Assembly (NCBI RefSeq): GCF_000286835.2
Contig: NZ_AJYD02000038.1
Location: forward strand, 2,246,293-2,310,292
Origin: Enterovibrio norvegicus FF-33
GTDB lineage: Bacteria; Pseudomonadota; Gammaproteobacteria; Enterobacterales; Vibrionaceae
DNA: 64,000 bases
Reading direction: 5' to 3'
Positions 29,622 through 38,758 of the stretch are shown piece by piece. The notes below the pieces were generated by a model. The model was not told the DNA's origin. It ran no database searches and worked only from the letters and a program-made list of their open reading frames with translations. How positions within the stretch are numbered: position 1 is the first letter of the stretch; every line of letters starts with the position of its first letter. Both the position numbers and the translations under genes were made by a program.

Positions 29622-30110
29622 TATTTGTTCCTCTTATTTGCTAACCAAAGCAAGAGGCAGCACAGCCATCTCTTTATCATCAACATCAAAGAGATCCGCA
29701 ACTTTCCGTCCCTGCTTCACAACAGGTTTGGCCTTTTTCTCCGAATAGTTGTCCTATTGATAGTTTCACGTATGTGAGTATTTAGGTGGGCGCCTACAAC
29801 ATCTCTAACACAAATTCTTAATGCACTTTCTCGATTGCGCCTCAGATACTTCCATGACAGATTGGTTGATCGATTAGATCGGAGCAAGGCTGGAGGCCGC
29901 ATTTAATGGGAATATAAGGCCTAGATGTGGCGAAAAATTAACCTGCAAGCAGGAAAGGCTGAGGCAGTATGAGAAACGCATGGCAGTCCAATCAGTACTG
30001 ATGACTGATTTCTGTATGGATAACTCGCCATTTGTGACCTTGCCCATTTAATGTATGGGGAGGTCGACATATAGGCCATCTGGCGATGGCCTATATAATT
30101 AATAATAAGG
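29622..30110. other. Intergenic region between RTX gene and peptide transporter
   Basis: Both flanking genes point left, so this 489-bp stretch should hold the RTX promoter and the 3' end of the transporter transcript. Apart from the stem-loop at 30069-30096 I see no small gene, RNA or clear promoter. Confidence 0.4.
30069..30096. terminator. Stem-loop downstream of the peptide transporter gene
   Basis: The 12-bp perfect stem ATATAGGCCATC/GATGGCCTATAT has a TGGC loop and lies 14 bp after the stop codon of the POT transporter gene. It lacks a T-tract on the minus strand, so it may protect the transcript's 3' end or need Rho rather than act as an intrinsic terminator. Confidence 0.45.
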
Positions 30111-31529
30111 TTACGCTACAACCGCAGGTTTTTCTGTTAACGTTTTGTCTGCTTCTGTCATGGTTTCGTCAATTAGTGCTGACGCACCTTCCGCACCGTG
30201 CATCCAACTAACAAGCTTGTTCGAGCACAGAATCAGTAAAACACCGGCCACGGCTGACGTGATCGCAATACCACTGAAAATGGCCAAAGGACCCGCATCT
30301 CCAACATGGCTTCCAACAAACCCCGCCACATAGTTCGCCACAGCATTCGCGCAGAACCATGTGCCCATCATAACTGACATCAGTCTCAATGGTGCCAGCT
30401 TAGTGATCAAAGACAGCCCTATCGGCGACAAACACAGCTCGCCAAGTGTATGGAAGAAGTAGGCTCCGACTAACCACCACATTGACGCTTTAATGGACAT
30501 GTCAGCACCTTGTTGAAGGGCAGCACCGATCATGCACACAAATCCCAACGACAAGAAGCCCATCGCCATGGCGAATTTAATCGGTGAACTCGGTTCACTC
30601 GCACCCAGTCGACGCCAAAATAACGCCAGAAGTGGTGCAAAAACAATGATGAACATAGGGTTCAGAGATTGGAACCAAGCCGCAGGCACTTCAAAACTAC
30701 CCAGCATTCGGTTGGTGTAGTCTTGAGAATAAATATTCATCAAACCACCCGCTTGTTCAAATCCCGCCCAGAAAATGATCACAAACAAGCTCATTACTAG
30801 GATGACTTTAAGGCGATCACGTTCCACTTTTGTCAGCGGTTGCTTTTGTGTTGAACCAGACTGGCGGCGCTGTTCCACTGCCGCAGGTTCAACGCCAATC
30901 TTGCCCAATAAACGATTGGCAAACAGCAATTGAACAACTAGAGAGAGCAGCATACCTACGCCTGCGCATAGAAAACCTGCTTTCCATCCGTAATGGATTG
31001 ATGCTGTTCCCGCAATGATCCCGGCCAGCAACGAACCCAAGTTGATACCCATGTAGAAGATAGTGAACGCGCCGTCTCGACGGTTATCTCCTTCCCCATA
31101 CAGTTGACCAACCATGGTTGAAATATTGGGTTTAAATAAACCGTTCCCGACAATCAAGAAGCCCAAACCCACATAAAAGGCTTGCAGTTCAAATGGGTCA
31201 ATAACGCTATTTGGCAAGGCCAGTGTGAACTGCCCGATGGCCATCAGTGCACCACCAATGATGATCGAGCGGCGCTGACCGAGGAAGTTATCCGCCAGCC
31301 ATCCACCCAACACAGGGGTCAGGTAAACTAAACCGGTATAGATACCATAGAGATTCAGCGCGTCTTGTGTCGTCCATCCGAGACCGCCGTTGATTGTTTT
31401 ATCAGTGAGGTAAAGCACCAAAATGGCGCGCATGGCGTAGAAAGAGAAACGTTCCCACAATTCTGTGCCGCACAGAAGGAACAAGCCGCGAGGGTGACCC
31501 AGCCAATCTGACTGTCTGTTTGAATTCAT
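30111..31529 (-). CDS. Proton-dependent oligopeptide transporter (POT/PTR2 family)
   Basis: This 472-residue inner-membrane protein is predicted to import di- and tripeptides with protons. The family's ExxER-type proton motif appears in TM1 as ELWERFSFYAMRAILVLY. The POT signatures GGWLADNFLGQRR and GNGLFKPNISTMVGQLY are both present. About fourteen membrane segments are visible, as expected for bacterial DtpA/DtpT-like members. It is monocistronic with an ATG start at 31529. Assignment to one Dtp subtype is not possible by eye. Confidence 0.92.
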   Translation of the reverse strand: MNSNRQSDWLGHPRGLFLLCGTELWERFSFYAMRAILVLYLTDKTINGGLGWTTQDALNLYGIYTGLVYLTPVLGGWLADNFLGQRRSIIIGGALMAIGQFTLALPNSVIDPFELQAFYVGLGFLIVGNGLFKPNISTMVGQLYGEGDNRRDGAFTIFYMGINLGSLLAGIIAGTASIHYGWKAGFLCAGVGMLLSLVVQLLFANRLLGKIGVEPAAVEQRRQSGSTQKQPLTKVERDRLKVILVMSLFVIIFWAGFEQAGGLMNIYSQDYTNRMLGSFEVPAAWFQSLNPMFIIVFAPLLALFWRRLGASEPSSPIKFAMAMGFLSLGFVCMIGAALQQGADMSIKASMWWLVGAYFFHTLGELCLSPIGLSLITKLAPLRLMSVMMGTWFCANAVANYVAGFVGSHVGDAGPLAIFSGIAITSAVAGVLLILCSNKLVSWMHGAEGASALIDETMTEADKTLTEKPAVVA

Positions 31530-31818
31530 TGCGTGTTTACCGCCTATCTGATTAACTCAGCGGGAGTGAATATGGACCTCCTTTTCCTCTCAGACTCCGC
31601 TACAGGGCGTACAGACTGCCCGAATTTGATTTCCGTCGCAATTATTTCATGCAAAAAAATCATCTTCGTTTGTGTGGTTACTTTTACGCAACGCTCGCGA
31701 AAAACAAAAAAATCTGGAATCCCATAGGGATACCCTGCTTTTTAGTGTTTTAGCCTGAGCCGTTTGTACTCACGAGCACGAACTGAATTGCACGTAAATT
31801 TGACGAGGCAGCAGGCCG

Positions 31819-33021
31819 TTAAGCAGTGACAGGCAAATCTGGCACCATTTTTTGACGGCGGCACAGTAGCAGCCCAAGGCCAGATAGCACTGCCATGGTC
31901 AGCAAAATTGCGCCCAGTGAAAACTGGTCGTTGACGTTCATTTTTGCCGCCAACAGTGTGAAGAAGCCTGCCGCCATATTTTGCACGCCACCTAACACCG
32001 CTCCAGCTGTGCCGGCATGTCTAGGGAACGGCGACACAGCACCCGTGGTCGCTGCGGGAAACAAGATACCTGCGCCCATGAAGTACACAAACGCACCACC
32101 GATCAAGGTTTCAATCGTAATAACACCGTTAACACCGGGTACAAATACAATCAACGCACCAAGTAGCAGTATGACTGAACCCAGTAAAAGAGATTTCGAT
32201 GCCGACCAGCGGCTTTCAATCACGGTCGAAAACCAAGAACCCAACATAAAGCCAGGCAAAGGAAGGACAAACAACAGACTCACTGTGGTTGCACTCAGCG
32301 CTAGCGTACTGCCAAGTATCACACCGGCTGCCGCTTCAAATACCGAGATACCCGAAAACACTGCGATCAGACAAATTAGATACCCCTGAAACTGACGATT
32401 ACTCATGACATGGTGATAGCTTTTGATCACTGAATCACGACGACGAGCTTCAGGCGGCAAAGTCTCTTGAAAGTAAACGGACATGATCAGATACACCACT
32501 GCCGCCAAGACAAACAGGAACACATAACTTGCTTGCCACTGGAAGTGTTCACTCAAGAAGCCACCCAACACAGGAGCAATCAGTGGGGAGAAAATCAACC
32601 CGACACTGACCAAGCTATTTGCGCGATGTAAACGGCTGCCTTCGAAGCAATCTCGGGTTAACGTGCGCGCCATGGCTCCGCCGCTGCCAATACCCGCTCC
32701 TTGGATCACACTGCCCAAAAGGAACATGTCAAACGACGACGCTGCCAATGTAATAACGGTACCAACCAGATAAATGACAAGACCTGTCAAGATAATAGGT
32801 TTTCGACCAAAACGATCAGACAACGGCCCATAAACAAACTGAGATAGGCCATAGGGAATCAAGTAACACGCCATTACCGCTTGAAGCATGGCAGGCGAAA
32901 CTTGAAAGTCGTCTGCCATCAAGGCCATTGATGGAATGTACATGGTTTGTGTCATCTGTCCGACCGCAGCCAAAATGATGATCATGAGTAGAATTCTAGA
33001 TATAGGCGTTGTCGCAGACAT
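31819..33021 (-). CDS. EmrD-like multidrug efflux MFS transporter
   Basis: This is a 400-residue, 12-TM major facilitator of the Bcr/CflA drug-proton antiporter branch. The N-terminus ILAAVGQMTQTMYIPSMALM and the loop motif GPLSDRFGRKP match EmrD, which exports amphipathic compounds. The ATG at 33021 (MSATTPISR) is chosen because of a GGGGAG site upstream and because the family begins there. The open frame continues 62 codons upstream with no membrane or family features. It stands alone. Real substrates cannot be inferred. Confidence 0.9.
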   Translation of the reverse strand: MSATTPISRILLMIIILAAVGQMTQTMYIPSMALMADDFQVSPAMLQAVMACYLIPYGLSQFVYGPLSDRFGRKPIILTGLVIYLVGTVITLAASSFDMFLLGSVIQGAGIGSGGAMARTLTRDCFEGSRLHRANSLVSVGLIFSPLIAPVLGGFLSEHFQWQASYVFLFVLAAVVYLIMSVYFQETLPPEARRRDSVIKSYHHVMSNRQFQGYLICLIAVFSGISVFEAAAGVILGSTLALSATTVSLLFVLPLPGFMLGSWFSTVIESRWSASKSLLLGSVILLLGALIVFVPGVNGVITIETLIGGAFVYFMGAGILFPAATTGAVSPFPRHAGTAGAVLGGVQNMAAGFFTLLAAKMNVNDQFSLGAILLTMAVLSGLGLLLCRRQKMVPDLPVTA

Positions 33022-33393
33022 CACCAGCGCTCCCCGTGACAAGCAAAAATTAACAAGTTTCTTTAATGCGATTCGGCGATTCGAGAAGTGATATTGCGAT
33101 ACCCAAGTGACTTTTGGATTCAGAAAATACAGTTGCCGACGCTTATTTTTGGCAGATAGTAGTGGTGAGAGCGGAATCAAACAACATAAAATACGTGTTT
33201 CATACACGATAAGAAATCATAGAAAGGATTAGTTTTTCTAATGCGTTTGTTTTATCAGCGATGGGCAATATAGCGTTGGGTAGAATCCAATCAAACTCTG
33301 TACATAAAAAAAGCAGCGCCATGCGCTGCTCATTCAAACGAATTCATATACCCGCTCTATCAATACACTATTCGGTCATTGTCATTGAGTTGC
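33022..33393. other. Intergenic region between ribA and the EmrD-like gene
   Basis: This holds the ribA terminator (33305-33330) and, nearer 33022, the presumed promoter of the EmrD-like gene. No additional gene or riboswitch fold was recognised. Confidence 0.4.
33305..33330 (-). terminator. Intrinsic terminator of ribA
   Basis: On the minus strand the stem AGCAGCGC/GCGCTGCT is followed by TTTTTTATG. It lies about 64 bp past the ribA stop codon. Confidence 0.85.
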
Positions 33394-33993
33394 TTAATCA
33401 ATGGACAACTTGTGGTGACCGTGTGAAATTTTCGCTTTGAGGTATTTTTTATTGCCATCTTTTATATGGGCTTGCGTGCCAACAACCGCTTCGAGATTGA
33501 TACCGTATTCTTGTATCTCTTTTATCTTTTTCGGGTTGTTAGTGATCAGACGCACTGTGGTGGTATCCAATGCTTTAAGCATGTCAGCGGCATCTTCAAA
33601 GCTTCTAAGATCATCCGGAAAACCAAGATGATTATTGGCTTCGTAAGTATTCATTCCTTGGCTTTGTAGCTCATACGCATCCAGTTTATTGTAAAGCCCA
33701 ATGCCACGACCTTCTTGGCGGAGATACAGCAAAATACCGCCCTGCTCGCCCATTTTCTGGATGGTTTCTTCAAGTTGTTCGCCACAATCGCAGCGTGAAG
33801 AATGAAAGACATCGCCGGTGAGACACTCGGAATGCATTCTGACCAGAGGTGCGATCTGCTGCTGATCAGCACTACTGAAGATTATCGCGACGTGCTCTTG
33901 ATCCGAGTTCAGACCGTCAAATGACAGGATTTCTGCTGGAATATTGCTCCCAATACCAACATTCAACGGGACTCGTGCTCTAATTTTTGCCAT
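33394..33993 (-). CDS. ribA: GTP cyclohydrolase II
   Basis: RibA opens the imidazole ring of GTP and releases formate and pyrophosphate, the first step of riboflavin synthesis. The 199-residue protein has the zinc ligands Cys57, Cys68 and Cys70 ([17 protein letters not shown]) and the nucleotide-binding [14 protein letters not shown]. The C-terminal TNNPKKI stretch is also diagnostic. It is the stand-alone form, with no fused RibB domain. It is monocistronic with an ATG start at 33993. No FMN riboswitch fold was recognised ahead of it. Confidence 0.96.
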   Translation of the reverse strand: MAKIRARVPLNVGIGSNIPAEILSFDGLNSDQEHVAIIFSSADQQQIAPLVRMHSECLTGDVFHSSRCDCGEQLEETIQKMGEQGGILLYLRQEGRGIGLYNKLDAYELQSQGMNTYEANNHLGFPDDLRSFEDAADMLKALDTTTVRLITNNPKKIKEIQEYGINLEAVVGTQAHIKDGNKKYLKAKISHGHHKLSID

Positions 33994-34138
33994 CGACTGT
34001 AATTCTCTGTTTTTTTCGGTGTTAGCCGAATATGTACTGCCCTATACTGCAACACCATCATCCTAGAATTGTTATAATGTAACACTTCAAATGGTGTGGC
34101 GAGCAATCGTAACAGAAGTGTCAAGCACTGCCAACATC

Positions 34139-34696
34139 TCAGCGTAAGCGCCGAATAACGGCGGCTGGATTGCCAGCGACTACGGCAAAAGGCTCAATAT
34201 CGCCATCAACCACGGAACCCGCCTCAACCACGACCCCTTCACCGATCGAGACACCCGCTTTGATAACACTGTTACCACCAATCACTACGTTGTTACCAAT
34301 AATTATAGGCAATGAAATTTCATGCTCTCCATTTTGAACATCAAGCGGGAGTAAACTTTGTGTAATGGAGTAAATCCCGACTCCGGGACCAATCAATACG
34401 TTATTGCCTATTTCAATATGACCACTATCAATCAGGGTACAGTTTGGCCCAATGGCGACGTTGTTTCCGATGTGGATATTCATGCCGTAGGTACATGTAA
34501 AAGGCGCTTCAACAGCAAGTCCTTTACCGCGGATGGCAAACAATTTAGTGACGACCATGTCTTGCGCATCGGCATCGGCGGGATCAATGTTATTCAGTTG
34601 CTGGCAAAGCCTGCGTGAGGCATATCGAAATTGGGTGAGCTCTGTATCAGCAGGGCTATAAGGTTTGCCCTGCTGCATTTTTTCAAATTCGGTCAA
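34139..34696 (-). CDS. Maltose/galactoside O-acetyltransferase-like protein (Maa/LacA family)
   Basis: This 185-residue enzyme is predicted to transfer acetyl from acetyl-CoA to a sugar hydroxyl. The N-terminus MTEFEKMQQGKPYSPADTEL aligns with the family cap (MTEKEKMLAG type). The rest is a left-handed beta helix of hexapeptide repeats (IHIGNNVAIGPNCTL, IIIGNNVVIGGNSVI) ending in VVAGNPAAVIRRLR. The usual catalytic His of the family (GHxxP region) is not obvious; the equivalent stretch reads YSITQSLLPLD. The TTG start at 34696 is supported by an AAGGAAG site and by the family alignment. It may acetylate an unknown sugar or be catalytically altered. Confidence 0.85.
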   Translation of the reverse strand: MTEFEKMQQGKPYSPADTELTQFRYASRRLCQQLNNIDPADADAQDMVVTKLFAIRGKGLAVEAPFTCTYGMNIHIGNNVAIGPNCTLIDSGHIEIGNNVLIGPGVGIYSITQSLLPLDVQNGEHEISLPIIIGNNVVIGGNSVIKAGVSIGEGVVVEAGSVVDGDIEPFAVVAGNPAAVIRRLR

Positions 34697-34745
34697 CGTA
34701 TCTTCCTTGATATCCGCACAACAATTTTTTGTTTATCTTTCTACT

Positions 34746-35963
34746 TTAGCGTGTGACCGTGGAAACATCATTAAGGGTTAACGCATATTCATCAATAAAA
34801 CGACGCCCCGCAACTAACCCATCTTGATAGTCATGCTCTAGTTGAAAAGGCTTGCTTAACAAGGCACTACTCGCAAGCGGTGTGCTCGGACAGATCTGAA
34901 TCAATTCGGCACGATGTGGAGGATTAGACATAAAATGAATGGCATCTTGATAGCTATGAAAGTGCTTGGTCATCATTTCCAACATATCGCTATTCACTTT
35001 CTGCCCGGACATGGCGTGTAACCGATAGATGGCATCACCGCCGTAAAGCCACCTTCCTCCGTTTTTGTGCGCACTCTTCGGCATCATTTCTTTTAGTTTC
35101 GCCCAAAGTGGCTCATGTGAATGTTCTTTGTAGCGCAGCTTGACCTCTTCCAAACGCAAAGACAGTTGCTGATGAAATTCAGATAACCGCTCAAACCGAT
35201 CATCCATGCTGAGACGAGTCAGATACTCAGGCAATCGAGTCTCCACTCGGCTTCGAATGTTTTCAATGAAAGTAGAACTGATGTGGGTTCTATCTTGAGC
35301 AACGGGTTCCGTTCTGATCACCACGATGACATCTGCACCGCGGTTAAACGCTTCTCTCGCCGGAATGGCCCCGCTGACCCCGCCATCAACATAATATTGA
35401 TCACTGATTTGAACACTAGACGGGTAAAGCATCGGGATAGCACAAGTGGCTTTTAATACGCTTATCCAATCATCTTCAAAAAGATGAAAGTAATCAGGCT
35501 CCAACGTTTTGGTGTTCGTGACACAAGCATAGGCATAGCGATTTGCTAACACGGCCTTCGCTTTCTCGAACGCTAAACCACTGGGGTGTGTTGGCCCCAT
35601 GATTTCGAGCGCCCAATCTAAATCCATGAACTGTTGTCTTCGCACATATTTAAGTAGATTGAAGAAACGATCTTGCGTGGTGTACTCGGTGATGAAACGA
35701 TGGCCAAAGCCACGCTGTCGTGTGAGATAAGAAGAGATGTTCAAAGCACCGGCGGACGTACCGATATAGATTTCAAAAGGGTCAAAGCCAGCATCGAGAA
35801 AGCTATCGAGAACACCCGCCGTATAGACGCCACGCTGACCCCCACCTTGAGCAACAAGGGCTATGCGTTTTTTTCGGCCAGTTGTCGACGTTGAGGGCGT
35901 ACGAATGTAGTCCAATGAAGACGGGAAAGACGTTTGTGGATCACTGTCTTGGGAGCTCTGCAC
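34746..35963 (-). CDS. Patatin-like phospholipase
   Basis: This is a 405-residue Ser-Asp dyad lipid acyl hydrolase. The oxyanion motif GGGQRGVYTAG comes first, then the nucleophile elbow YIGTSAGALN, and later the catalytic Asp in YYVDGGVSGAIP. It lacks a signal peptide, so it is cytoplasmic unless exported by another route. I place the start at the GTG at 35963 (MQSSQDSDPQ) because AGAGG lies five bases upstream; the frame stays open to a TTG at 35978. It resembles the YjjU-like patatin group. The gene stands alone, and the substrate is unknown. Confidence 0.88.
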   Translation of the reverse strand: MQSSQDSDPQTSFPSSLDYIRTPSTSTTGRKKRIALVAQGGGQRGVYTAGVLDSFLDAGFDPFEIYIGTSAGALNISSYLTRQRGFGHRFITEYTTQDRFFNLLKYVRRQQFMDLDWALEIMGPTHPSGLAFEKAKAVLANRYAYACVTNTKTLEPDYFHLFEDDWISVLKATCAIPMLYPSSVQISDQYYVDGGVSGAIPAREAFNRGADVIVVIRTEPVAQDRTHISSTFIENIRSRVETRLPEYLTRLSMDDRFERLSEFHQQLSLRLEEVKLRYKEHSHEPLWAKLKEMMPKSAHKNGGRWLYGGDAIYRLHAMSGQKVNSDMLEMMTKHFHSYQDAIHFMSNPPHRAELIQICPSTPLASSALLSKPFQLEHDYQDGLVAGRRFIDEYALTLNDVSTVTR

Positions 35964-36050
35964 AATCACCTCTAACAAGAAGGTTTAATCAGGTACTCAC
36001 ATTGTACCTAGGGCTACTCGCACAGAGCCATCAATTTATGGAACGAAACG

Positions 36051-36143
36051 CTATGAAAACACGATTGCTACCGAAGCAAAAGTGAGAATACCGCCAAGTG
36101 CAACGAAGACGGTGGCGAGTGCGATTTTCAAGTTAATATCCAT
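36051..36143 (-). CDS. YnhF-like 30-residue membrane peptide
   Basis: This short reading frame encodes 30 residues beginning MDINLKIALATVFVALGG and ending VAIVFS. It is a single predicted membrane helix after a short polar N-terminus. It has a near-ideal AAGGAG ribosome-binding site seven bases before the ATG, which strongly favours real translation. Length, the NLK start and the hydrophobic pattern resemble the YnhF family of tiny inner-membrane proteins. YnhF's function is unknown in E. coli. It lies 87 bp upstream of the patatin gene on the same strand, so the two could share a transcript. Confidence 0.72.
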   Translation of the reverse strand: MDINLKIALATVFVALGGILTFASVAIVFS

Positions 36144-37071
36144 TCTGCTTCTCCTTGCCAAAAATAACTGATAACACACAATTTACACCTTCATAATGTA
36201 AGCAGTTTAACAGCGCAAGCCAGAATATTCACAACCCCATCTCAGATCGTCCTTCTCTTGCATCATTTGTTTCAATTTGTGACGCAAAGCAAACCCCTTA
36301 ATATCCTAGCCTAATCAGTATAATTCGCTTTATGCCAGCCATCTTAATGAAACGTTTTGAAATACTCGCCGGGATGCATAATTACGTTGTATTTATGACT
36401 AAATTCAACAAAAAAGCGCACTATGAGCACATATAGAATGAGTATAAACACCTCCATTAATGCAACATTTCATTAACCACGCATAGTGTTAACAATTTTG
36501 AATAATTACAATTTTTCACGCTATTATTTAGACGGTTATGATGATTAAATTTTAACCATAAATTTTTATCCTCTGGATAAAACCAGAGAAATAACGATGA
36601 TAAGCTTACTATTTAAGCGCTAAGCAACAATTTCGACCCAAACCTCAAATTTTGGTTAAAATAAGACCAATCAAATCGCTTTACCAAATAACAACTTTCC
36701 ACTAACACCCATCACAACTTCAGTGTAATAAACTACTAATGGTTTATTTACATCGGCAATCAACCTACCCTACCCCGACAAATCGGAATTATTAGGACGA
36801 TAACAGCACAAACATAAAAGATATGCGCTATTGATTTACCTATTACCAATGCTTAGTCTGCTAATAACCTCACCAATAGATGATTATTTTGTCTTGAGTG
36901 ATGGGAATAGATGACAAACACAAGATCGTTGATACACACCTGCTTTTGGTGCCTCTGGAAAATAATCACCAAAAACCACAATGGCATCATGAAGCAAAAC
37001 ACCTCCCACTTGCGTTAACAAACAACTGCATGGGGAAAAAGGACTGGTGTTCTCAACAACAAGGAGACGTT
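36144..37071. other. Long AT-rich region upstream of the sodium symporter gene
   Basis: This 928-bp stretch is the longest without a recognised gene and is more AT-rich than its flanks. A small hairpin CTCTGG/CCAGAG with an ATAAAA loop lies at 36571-36588. The AAGGAG ribosome-binding site of the symporter lies at 37061-37066. The symporter frame is open back to 36898, but that extension has no family support. The region may hold a long regulated leader; I could not identify a riboswitch. Confidence 0.45.
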
Positions 37072-38571
37072 ATGAAAAGAGAACAATGGGGTTCACGCGC
37101 AGGCTTTATTCTTGCGGCAGTGGGCTCTGCAATTGGATTGGGAAATATTTGGCGTTTCCCGTATATGGCTTATGAAAACGGCGGTGGCGCATTCTTTGTT
37201 CCTTACCTTTTTGCGATGCTGACTGCTGGTATTCCCTTTATGATCATGGAGTTTGGTCTTGGCCATAAACTTCGCGGTTCTGCACCTGTCGTATTTTCAA
37301 AGCTAAACACCAAGTTTGAATGGTTAGGTTGGTTCCAAGTCGGTATTGCCGCCACCATCGCGGTGTATTATGTAGCGGTTATCGGTTGGGCAATGTCTTA
37401 CGTTGGCTTTGCATTCGATCAGAGCTGGGGCACTGATACCAATGCCTTCTTCTTCAGTGAGTATCTGAAGCTAGGTGATAACTCACCAAGTAACTTAGGT
37501 AACTGGCAGTTGCACATTGCCTTGCCAATGGCACTGGCTTGGGCGATCACCTTTGCGGCTGTATTCACAGGCGTGAAAGGCGGTATCGAACGTGCTAGCA
37601 AGATCATGATGCCTTTACTGTTTGTTATGGTTCTGCTGCTTGTACTGCGCGTTGCTTTCCTACCGGGTGCTGTTGATGGCTTAAATTACTTGTTTACGCC
37701 TGATTTCAGCAAACTGACTGACACTAAGGTATGGTCAGCAGCATACGGCCAGATCTTCTTCACACTGTCTGTTGGTTTCGCCATCATGTTGGCGTACTCA
37801 AGCTACCTGCCGAAGAAGTCTGACGTCACAAACAATGCGTTCATGACTGTTCTGATCAACTGTGGTTTCTCCATCCTTGCGGGTGTACTTATCTTCTCTA
37901 TTCTTGGCTACATGGCCTTGGAACAAGGGAAAGCAGTAACCGAAGTCGTCAGCGGTGGTGTTGGTTTGGCGTTCGTGACATTGCCACAAGCGATTAACCT
38001 GTTACCGGCTCCTTACATCCTTGGCCCTGTGTTCTTCCTGGCGCTGGTTGTAGCGGGTCTTAGCTCGCACATCTCTATCATTGAGGCGGTGACCTCTGCC
38101 ATCATCGATAAGCTAAATGTTAGTCGTAAAGTCGCAGCCTCTTCGGTATGTGGTATCGGTGCGGTTATTTCCATGGCGTTTGCAACCAACGGCGGTCTAT
38201 TGCTGCTGGATCTGGTCGATTACTTCATGAATAACGTGGCGTTGTTGGCGAGCTGCTTGATTGAGCTGGTGATTATCGGCTGGTTGGTGAAAGTCTCCGA
38301 CATCCGCGCTTACGTTAATAAGGTATCTGAGTTCTCTGTTGGCGCATGGCTAGAAGTGTGTGTTCGCTTTGTTAGCCCACTGATGCTGGCTTGGATCGTT
38401 GGTACAAACCTTGTGAACACGTTCAACGAAGGTTACGGCGGTTACGCACAAAGCGACCTACTGATGTTGGGTTGGGGATTAACGGCGGCACTGATTGCTG
38501 TTGGTGTCATCATCAATATCGTTTCTTCGCCTGCTAAAAATTCAGCAGAAGCACAGGAGGCTAACGCATGA
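37072..38571 (+). CDS. Sodium-dependent amino-acid symporter (NSS family, MetP-like)
   Basis: This is a 499-residue NSS/SNF (LeuT-fold) transporter with about twelve membrane segments. The TM1 signature is GSRAGFILAAVGSAIGLGN, followed by IWRFPYMAYENGGGAFFVPY. It is predicted to import methionine and alanine with sodium, because it overlaps by 4 bp a MetS-type small subunit gene, as in the characterised MetPS pair. The ATG at 37072 (MKREQWGS) is chosen: AAGGAG precedes it and NSS proteins begin there. The region upstream is unusually long. Confidence 0.93.
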   Translation: MKREQWGSRAGFILAAVGSAIGLGNIWRFPYMAYENGGGAFFVPYLFAMLTAGIPFMIMEFGLGHKLRGSAPVVFSKLNTKFEWLGWFQVGIAATIAVYYVAVIGWAMSYVGFAFDQSWGTDTNAFFFSEYLKLGDNSPSNLGNWQLHIALPMALAWAITFAAVFTGVKGGIERASKIMMPLLFVMVLLLVLRVAFLPGAVDGLNYLFTPDFSKLTDTKVWSAAYGQIFFTLSVGFAIMLAYSSYLPKKSDVTNNAFMTVLINCGFSILAGVLIFSILGYMALEQGKAVTEVVSGGVGLAFVTLPQAINLLPAPYILGPVFFLALVVAGLSSHISIIEAVTSAIIDKLNVSRKVAASSVCGIGAVISMAFATNGGLLLLDLVDYFMNNVALLASCLIELVIIGWLVKVSDIRAYVNKVSEFSVGAWLEVCVRFVSPLMLAWIVGTNLVNTFNEGYGGYAQSDLLMLGWGLTAALIAVGVIINIVSSPAKNSAEAQEANA

Positions 38572-38666
38572 CAACAGGTGCAATCATTATGATGCTAATA
38601 GGTTTTGGCATCACTTGGGGTGGCGCTGCATGGTGCATTCGTATCGCCATGAAAGCGGACAAATAA
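38568..38666 (+). CDS. MetS-like small subunit of the NSS transporter
   Basis: This 32-residue peptide begins MTTGAIIMMLIGFGITWGG and ends with the basic tail RIAMKADK. It forms one membrane helix. It starts inside the transporter's stop codon (ATGA overlap), so the two are translationally coupled. Tiny subunits with this GxxxxWGG pattern accompany MetP-type transporters and are needed for transport in the characterised MetPS system. Position and sequence make the call secure. Confidence 0.88.
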   Translation: MTTGAIIMMLIGFGITWGGAAWCIRIAMKADK

Positions 38667-38683
38667 TCCCCACTTAGAAAAAC

Positions 38684-38713
38684 AAACCCCGGCGACATCG
38701 CCGGGGTTTTTAT
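38684..38713. terminator. Bidirectional terminator after the symporter operon
   Basis: The stem AAACCCCGGCG/CGCCGGGGTTT has an ACAT loop, with T-tracts on both strands. It separates the convergent symporter pair and the large RTX gene. Confidence 0.9.
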
Positions 38714-38758
38714 TTGTGTCACTATCTCGCTGAACACTTTATTGTTCAGCAGACACAT

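Noticed and set aside
30069..30096. A perfect 12-bp palindrome considered as a transposon end or regulatory operator.
   Set aside because: No matching copy or flanking target duplication was seen, and its position just after a stop codon fits a transcript-end hairpin better.
36898..37071. A 58-codon N-terminal extension of the sodium symporter frame.
   Set aside because: It is hydrophilic and unlike NSS proteins, and AAGGAG supports the internal ATG at 37072.
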